A stretch of 64,000 nt of DNA, taken from the NCBI RefSeq assembly GCF_900113135.1, contig NZ_FOOH01000016.1, positions 35,678-99,677 of the forward strand, written 5' to 3'. Shown here one piece after another: positions 60,578 to 64,000 of this stretch. Position 1 is the first letter of the stretch. Every line of letters starts with the position of its first letter. The notes under the pieces are model-generated. The model did not search any database. It was not told the origin of the DNA and saw only the letters and a list, made by a program, of their open reading frames with translations. Origin of the DNA: Salegentibacter agarivorans (lineage in GTDB: Bacteria; Bacteroidota; Bacteroidia; Flavobacteriales; Flavobacteriaceae). Made by a program: the position numbers and the translations under genes.

Positions 60578-61096
60578 ATGAAAAGAATTTCACCCGTTTT
60601 AATTATTTGTATCGGATTGATTTCCTGCTCCTTTGAGGAGGATCACGAAAAAAAAGAGGTAGTTAGAGAATATTTAAATGAAACACTCCACGATCCGGAG
60701 TCATTAGAGGAAATACAGTGGACCATAATGCCAGATTGGGAACTTAAAAGAACAGATTCCCTAGATGACACTAGTCCTTTTGAGGTGGATTACTATGCGA
60801 CGCATAAAAAGCCAGACAGTTTGAATTTTAGCTTTATTCGTTTAGAATATAGAGCAATGAACGGATATGGTGCAATGAGGAAATCAGAAGTTTATGCTTT
60901 CTATTCCGAAATTGGTGGACCTCATATTCAATTTGATAACGCTGTATATTCCTTTAAAACAAAAAGTTTTATGCAAGATGAATCAATCGGACTTATGGAG
61001 CCAAAACGACTATTTCTAAGAAATCATTACTTTTATCAGAACTCAGGTAAAGGTACTGTTGAGGGTTATTGGGATAAATACCCTGAGTATAGATAA
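60578..61096 (+). CDS. Lipoprotein cargo gene in the prophage tail module
   Basis: The protein has 172 residues. A signal peptide MKRISPVLIICIGLISC has the lipobox Cys at about residue 17. The mature part is acidic, then beta-rich. No family is recognised. Its orientation is opposite to the flanking tail genes, and its place between them marks it as a lysogenic-conversion (moron) gene. An exposed lipoprotein could exclude other phages, which is inference. I chose the MKRIS start over an ATG five codons upstream. Confidence 0.6.
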   Translation: MKRISPVLIICIGLISCSFEEDHEKKEVVREYLNETLHDPESLEEIQWTIMPDWELKRTDSLDDTSPFEVDYYATHKKPDSLNFSFIRLEYRAMNGYGAMRKSEVYAFYSEIGGPHIQFDNAVYSFKTKSFMQDESIGLMEPKRLFLRNHYFYQNSGKGTVEGYWDKYPEYR

Positions 61097-61125
61097 ATTG
61101 AGTTCTTATAAATAAAATTTTTATT

Positions 61126-61389
61126 ATGGCTTACATTAATTGCAAGTGGTCTCAATGCACAGAGGCCGAAAGAAAAAGATATAAAGAAAAAATAAGTGAT
61201 CAATATCCTCAAGCTAAGGTGATAGGAAAAGCCGTCTGTGAGGCTTGTGGAGCTAAGCATATTTTACATACCGATGGTATTAGATCCACAACTAAAATGC
61301 CGAATAATGATAACTGTAGAAGCTGCGGAATTCAAATGATAAAAGGGAATTCGACTGAAGAAGAATTTGTTACATTGCTTGAAGAATAA
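61126..61389 (+). CDS. Small zinc-ribbon-like protein
   Basis: The protein has 87 residues. CEACG near 38-42 and CRSCG near 66-70 give a C-x2-C…C-x2-C set that can bind zinc. The start has an odd CKWSQC pair. It follows the lipoprotein gene in the same opposite orientation (29-base gap), so both are probably one cargo operon. Its role is unknown. Confidence 0.55.
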   Translation: MAYINCKWSQCTEAERKRYKEKISDQYPQAKVIGKAVCEACGAKHILHTDGIRSTTKMPNNDNCRSCGIQMIKGNSTEEEFVTLLEE

Positions 61390-61911
61390 CTAATAAACTA
61401 AATCCCGTTTAGTAGCCTTAATAACCGCTTTTCCTTCCGTATAATCCTCAATCAAACACAAACCTTTACTTTGTACTGAAGCGCTGTTAAAAACTACTAC
61501 TTTGGAGTTTTTGCAAGTAACCTGGCTATTATGGAAAGCTGTAATAAACGAGGAATCATAAGCCTCACAAATGGAATCATCAAAACAACGTACCCGGCTA
61601 TGACCTGAAACAACCGCTTTTGCATTTTTGAATAGAATTAACTGAATATCCTTTTCAACTACGGTTCCAGTAAAATAGATCCCGGCTTCATTCATTTTGT
61701 TTTCATCACCTAGAGAAAGGAGCACATCACTATCAATAACCTCTGTGTTTATAAGCCACTCAATATTTTCTTGAAGCATATAGAGGGCCCCTTCATCTGT
61801 GAAATTAGCTTTAAGCCGTTCCAGTCTGAACCAGTACTGTTTGCAAAGCTCATTTTCATCGAAGTTAATGTCCTTGATGGTATTGTAAATGTGGTCAAAT
61901 AACTTTCTCAT
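61390..61911 (-). CDS. Phage protein with beta-helix-like C-terminus
   Basis: The protein has 173 residues. The N-terminal half is helical. Residues 90-160 show short repeats of the type S-x-V-x-x-x-x-S (SGHSRVRCFDDSICEAYDSS…NSQVTCKNSKVVVFNSASVQ), as in right-handed beta helices. It overlaps the gp10-like gene by four bases (ATGA), so it belongs to the tail module. A minor tail or fibre-like part is possible. No family is recognised. Confidence 0.5.
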   Translation of the reverse strand: MRKLFDHIYNTIKDINFDENELCKQYWFRLERLKANFTDEGALYMLQENIEWLINTEVIDSDVLLSLGDENKMNEAGIYFTGTVVEKDIQLILFKNAKAVVSGHSRVRCFDDSICEAYDSSFITAFHNSQVTCKNSKVVVFNSASVQSKGLCLIEDYTEGKAVIKATKRDLVY

Positions 61912-62369
61912 CGCTTGATTTTAATGGCTCCTAATAGATCTTTAATGTCTTTTGATTTTGGAGCACTGCCGGTAATTACATCAAAACCTAAAGTTTCAAC
62001 TGCAGCTGCATAGCTCATCCCTGCTACTCCAATTAACACAATACCGCTTGGATATTTCTCGCCAACCTCAGCGGCTGCTTTTTTTCCTACGGAAACACCT
62101 TCCGAAGTTTCACCTGGGAACAAAGAATCTATTACATCCCCATTTTTAAGGATGATATAACCGATAGAGGCTGCGAGGTTTCCTGTTCTATCATTGAACC
62201 TGCCTCCTTTAGGTAATCGAGTAGTTAAGCTCTTAGGAGCTTTATTTCTAGCAGTATTTACAAATTCTTCTCCCTGATATTTTAACGCTTCAATGACAGC
62301 ATCTTCATAAGCCTGAGTTTGACTTTTGATATACTGGCTAATGCCGGCCATTGTAAACTTCGCTTTCAT
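61908..62369 (-). CDS. HK97-gp10-like tail completion protein
   Basis: The 153-residue protein has AYEDAVIEALKYQGEEFVNT then ARNKAPKS…GGRFNDRTGNLAASIGYIIL, the signature of HK97-gp10-like tail-terminator or tail-completion proteins. AAAVETLGFDVITG fits the conserved end. Its position just before tail genes agrees. Confidence 0.8.
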   Translation of the reverse strand: MKAKFTMAGISQYIKSQTQAYEDAVIEALKYQGEEFVNTARNKAPKSLTTRLPKGGRFNDRTGNLAASIGYIILKNGDVIDSLFPGETSEGVSVGKKAAAEVGEKYPSGIVLIGVAGMSYAAAVETLGFDVITGSAPKSKDIKDLLGAIKIKR

Positions 62370-62375
62370 ATAGTA

Positions 62376-62684
62376 TCAGCTTTTTTTATTCCGCTTATTG
62401 TATTCCTTGAGGTCGTAATAGATACTGTCAGATAGCTTAACTAATTCCTCCTGGCTATATTCGTGGAAATTGGCAGCAAATATTAAAGAAGCTTCAATAG
62501 GGTTTTTAGTAGCATCATTGAGCTGCTGGTTGATTTCAGACCTAAGCAACTCTTTAAATTTCCTATTAGCTTCTTGATTATTGCCAATTTCGTGTTGCCG
62601 ATCATAGATTAAGAAATGCATTAGTTGCACTGCATCTAGTGTATCTCTAACTTTTACCCCGGCAAAATTATATCCTACTTCCAT
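62376..62684 (-). CDS. Phage hypothetical protein
   Basis: This is a 102-residue helical protein (…QLMHFLIYDRQHEIGNNQEA…). It lies six bases before the gp10-like gene in the head-tail joining region. No family is recognised; head-tail connector or adaptor roles are common at this position. Confidence 0.55.
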   Translation of the reverse strand: MEVGYNFAGVKVRDTLDAVQLMHFLIYDRQHEIGNNQEANRKFKELLRSEINQQLNDATKNPIEASLIFAANFHEYSQEELVKLSDSIYYDLKEYNKRNKKS

Positions 62685-62686
62685 TA

Positions 62687-62854
62687 TTACCAGCTTGGGG
62701 TGCCTTGTACTATTTTGTTAAGTTCCTCTTGAGAAGGCTTTTCTTTCGTCTCTTGATCGGGTTTTTCTTCCCCGGATTCAAGCGTTTTTAATTTTTCCTG
62801 CAGACGGCCTATCATACCTTTAGTAGCTGCAATTTCTTTTTCATTCTCAGTCAT
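62687..62854 (-). CDS. Small coiled-coil phage protein 1
   Basis: This 55-residue protein, MTENEKEIAATKGMIGRLQE… ending GTPSW, is very charged with a helical first half. It ends two bases before the start of the next phage gene and shares its MTENEK start with the following small gene, which suggests duplication. Tightly packed with its neighbours, so probably real despite its size. Confidence 0.6.
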   Translation of the reverse strand: MTENEKEIAATKGMIGRLQEKLKTLESGEEKPDQETKEKPSQEELNKIVQGTPSW

Positions 62855-62867
62855 AATGTATAGTTTA

Positions 62868-63008
62868 CTAATTCTTAATTAACTGCCTGAAGTGATTCTT
62901 TTCTTCTTCAGAAGGCTGTTGGCCTTTATCTCGTAGTTGATCCCTTTCACCCTGAAGCCTTTTAATCTCCTGGTCAATAGAATCAATCTTTTTTTCGTTT
63001 TCTGTCAT
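62868..63008 (-). CDS. Small coiled-coil phage protein 2
   Basis: This 46-residue protein, MTENEKKIDSIDQEIKRLQG… ending LIKN, is predicted to be one coiled coil. It has the same MTENEK opening as the neighbour at 62854 and is placed 13 bases upstream of it in the same direction. It may be a paralogous accessory protein of the head-tail region. Confidence 0.55.
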   Translation of the reverse strand: MTENEKKIDSIDQEIKRLQGERDQLRDKGQQPSEEEKNHFRQLIKN

Positions 63009-63025
63009 AATCGGTTAAGTAAAGT

Positions 63026-63135
63026 TTATGAAATATGATTAGCACGCTCTTTTAGAAGTTCTTTAGCAAACTTATAAGCGTTCTCAGCTACTCTTTTAGG
63101 ATCATCAGTAATGTAAGCTTCCCTTAAAACCGAAC
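63026..63135 (-). pseudogene. C-terminal fragment of a phage gene cut by the IS3 element
   Basis: The open frame reads …VLREAYITDDPKRVAENAYK… ending RANHIS and a stop, without a start codon. It runs directly into the end of the insertion sequence at about 63136. The upstream part of the gene should lie on the far side of the IS, outside the window. Confidence 0.6.
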
Positions 63136-63177
63136 TGTTTAAAAGTATAATATATTTTATAACTTTAAACAGTAATT

Positions 63178-63444
63178 ATGAAGAAGAGTAGATATTCACC
63201 ACAGCAAATCGCAAAGATTTTAAAGGAGTTTGATAACGGAAAAACGGCCGCAGAGATCAGCCGTGAATATTGTATTAGTACAGCTGCGTTCTACAAGTGG
63301 CGGGAACGCTATGGCGGGATGAACGGTAAAGAGCTTAAGCGCCTAAAAGATCTGGAAGAGGAAAACCGAAGACTGAAGCAGATGTATGCCAATCTATCCC
63401 TAGATCATCAAATGGCCAAAGAAATCATTGAAAAAAAGCTTTAA
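63178..63444 (+). CDS. IS3-family OrfA (HTH transposase subunit)
   Basis: This 88-residue protein has a helix-turn-helix ([20 protein letters not shown]…[15 protein letters not shown]) and a leucine-zipper-like C-terminus ([20 protein letters not shown]). It ends at TAA 63444, and translation can continue into OrfB by -1 frameshifting at 63432-63438. Confidence 0.92.
   Translation: MKKSRYSPQQIAKILKEFDNGKTAAEISREYCISTAAFYKWRERYGGMNGKELKRLKDLEEENRRLKQMYANLSLDHQMAKEIIEKKL
63432..63438 (+). promoter_or_regulatory. Programmed -1 frameshift site (A AAA AAG)
   Basis: In the OrfA frame the heptamer reads xxA AAA AAG. A -1 slip puts ribosomes in the OrfB frame (…GCT TTA AAG CCC), the standard route to the OrfAB transposase in IS3 elements. 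Confidence 0.8.
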
Positions 63445-64000
63445 AGCCCTGCCGTAAAAGAACTATTGCTAAAGAACTTGTTCATTACGGTATTAGCAGG
63501 GCGTGCCGTGTTTTAAATATGAGCAAAAGCGTTTTTTATTACAGGCCAATTCCAAAGGACGATACTGCTATCGAAGCGGCCTTACAACAAAAAGCTAAAG
63601 AACATAGCGAAGAAGGCTTTTGGATGGCTTACGATCGTCTAAGAAATGAAGGCAAGCCCTGGAACCATAAACGGGTATACCGGGTCTATAAAAAGCTTGG
63701 CCTAAGTTTGAGACGAAAGGTAAAAAAGCGGTTACCTGCCAGAGTTAAAGAACCCCTGGAGGCTCCCATAGCTCTTAATCGTAGCTGGAGTATTGATTTT
63801 GTAACCGATGTTCTGGAAAATAAAAGGCGCTTCCGTGGTTTAACCGTAATCGATGATTACAACCGGGAAGCATTGCATATAGAAATTGATTTTTCACTGC
63901 CCAGCAAACGTGTCGTCTGGGTATTGAACCATTTGATTAATCGCAGGGGAAAACCTCAAAAAATAAGAATGGATAATGGACCTGAATTTGTTGCTAAGAT
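63435..64000 (+). CDS. IS3-family OrfB (DDE transposase), partial
   Basis: Running in the -1 frame to the window end: the HTH_21-like region ([33 protein letters not shown]), then the rve integrase core with the first catalytic Asp in [11 protein letters not shown] and the second in MDNGPEF at the very end. The third residue (Glu) lies beyond the window. A free start ATG is at 63519. No stop interrupts the visible part. Confidence 0.92.

Larger units (their letters stand above)
53142..64000. mobile_element. Degenerate prophage (left part; continues beyond the window)
   Basis: Right of the attachment-like site are an XRE repressor with operators, excisionase-type HTH genes, a TP901-type tape measure gene, an HK97-gp10-like gene and small coiled-coil genes, all expected of a tailed phage. 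There is no integrase, lysis or head gene in the window. Two cargo genes on the opposite strand interrupt the tail genes, and an IS3 element disrupts another. The right limit is unknown. Confidence 0.7.
63136..64000 (+). mobile_element. IS3-family insertion sequence (left part)
   Basis: The left end is near TG at 63136. A 9-bp inverted repeat, CTGTTTAAA (63135-63143) and TTTAAACAG (63164-63172), lies before orfA. OrfA and OrfB are out of phase, as in the family. The right end and target duplication are outside the window. Confidence 0.85.

Overview
The window reads as the accessory part of a Bacteroidota genome, most likely a marine Flavobacteriaceae (Salegentibacter/Gramella/Zunongwangia-like). 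The grounds are AT-rich DNA, BfmA/BtgA- and DUF5712-type mobilization genes, TAnnTTTG promoter-like boxes, weak ribosome binding sites and many short flavobacterial-style proteins. I found no rRNA, intact tRNA, CRISPR array or core metabolic operon. Almost everything is mobile DNA, defence or nucleic-acid processing.

Layout. (1) 1-2.7 kb is the remnant of a mobilizable element: an oriT-like inverted-repeat region, bfmA, a relaxase gene broken after 68 codons, and on the other strand an excisionase-type HTH, a DnaD-like and a DnaC-like gene. (2) 3.3-8 kb holds an M8-type metalloprotease lipoprotein, small unknown genes, a YqiA-like hydrolase, a WYL regulator and a SAM methyltransferase. (3) 8-15 kb holds small accessory genes: a secreted protein of 18-residue repeats, a pair of YCPxTG paralogues, and a tight TerB / membrane coiled-coil / vWA-lipoprotein operon. 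(4) 15-29.5 kb is a restriction island: a NucS-like nuclease and a large coiled-coil protein, then a seven-gene overlapping type I RM operon (hsdM, hsdS, GIY-YIG-like, DUF262, DUF262-DUF1524, hsdR, YgjP-like protease) and a HEPN-like gene. (5) 29.6-47.6 kb, minus strand, is a long array: membrane protein, UDG-like protein, DUF6140-like protein, PH/TPR/TerB-like protein, secreted DNase I-like nuclease, RecD, RecC, RecB, NERD-helicase and a RecQ-like helicase. A decayed copy of the 3' end of the methyltransferase gene of region 2 lies at 47.8 kb, so regions 3-5 are bracketed by a duplicated segment. (6) 48-53 kb has a DUF1232 protein, a coupled cREC-receiver / BCS1-like AAA pair and a TPR histidine kinase with its response regulator. 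(7) From about 53.1 kb to the window end lies a degenerate prophage with an attachment-like left end, an XRE repressor with an operator array, HTH genes, a tape measure gene, two cargo genes on the opposite strand, tail-completion genes and an IS3-family element that interrupts a phage gene and runs off the end.

How the genes may work together. Regions 4 and 5 look like DNA-level defence: modification and restriction with extra nuclease modules, beside a complete RecBCD with two further helicases. TerB-like domains recur in regions 3 and 5, next to vWA/membrane proteins in one and helicases/nucleases in the other. The most promising undescribed systems are the RecBCD-NERD-RecQ-TerB array, the TerB/vWA membrane operon, the cREC/BCS1 pair, and a structured small transcript with a 17-residue hydrophobic peptide at 56.5 kb. 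All functions come from motifs read by eye; no database search was possible.
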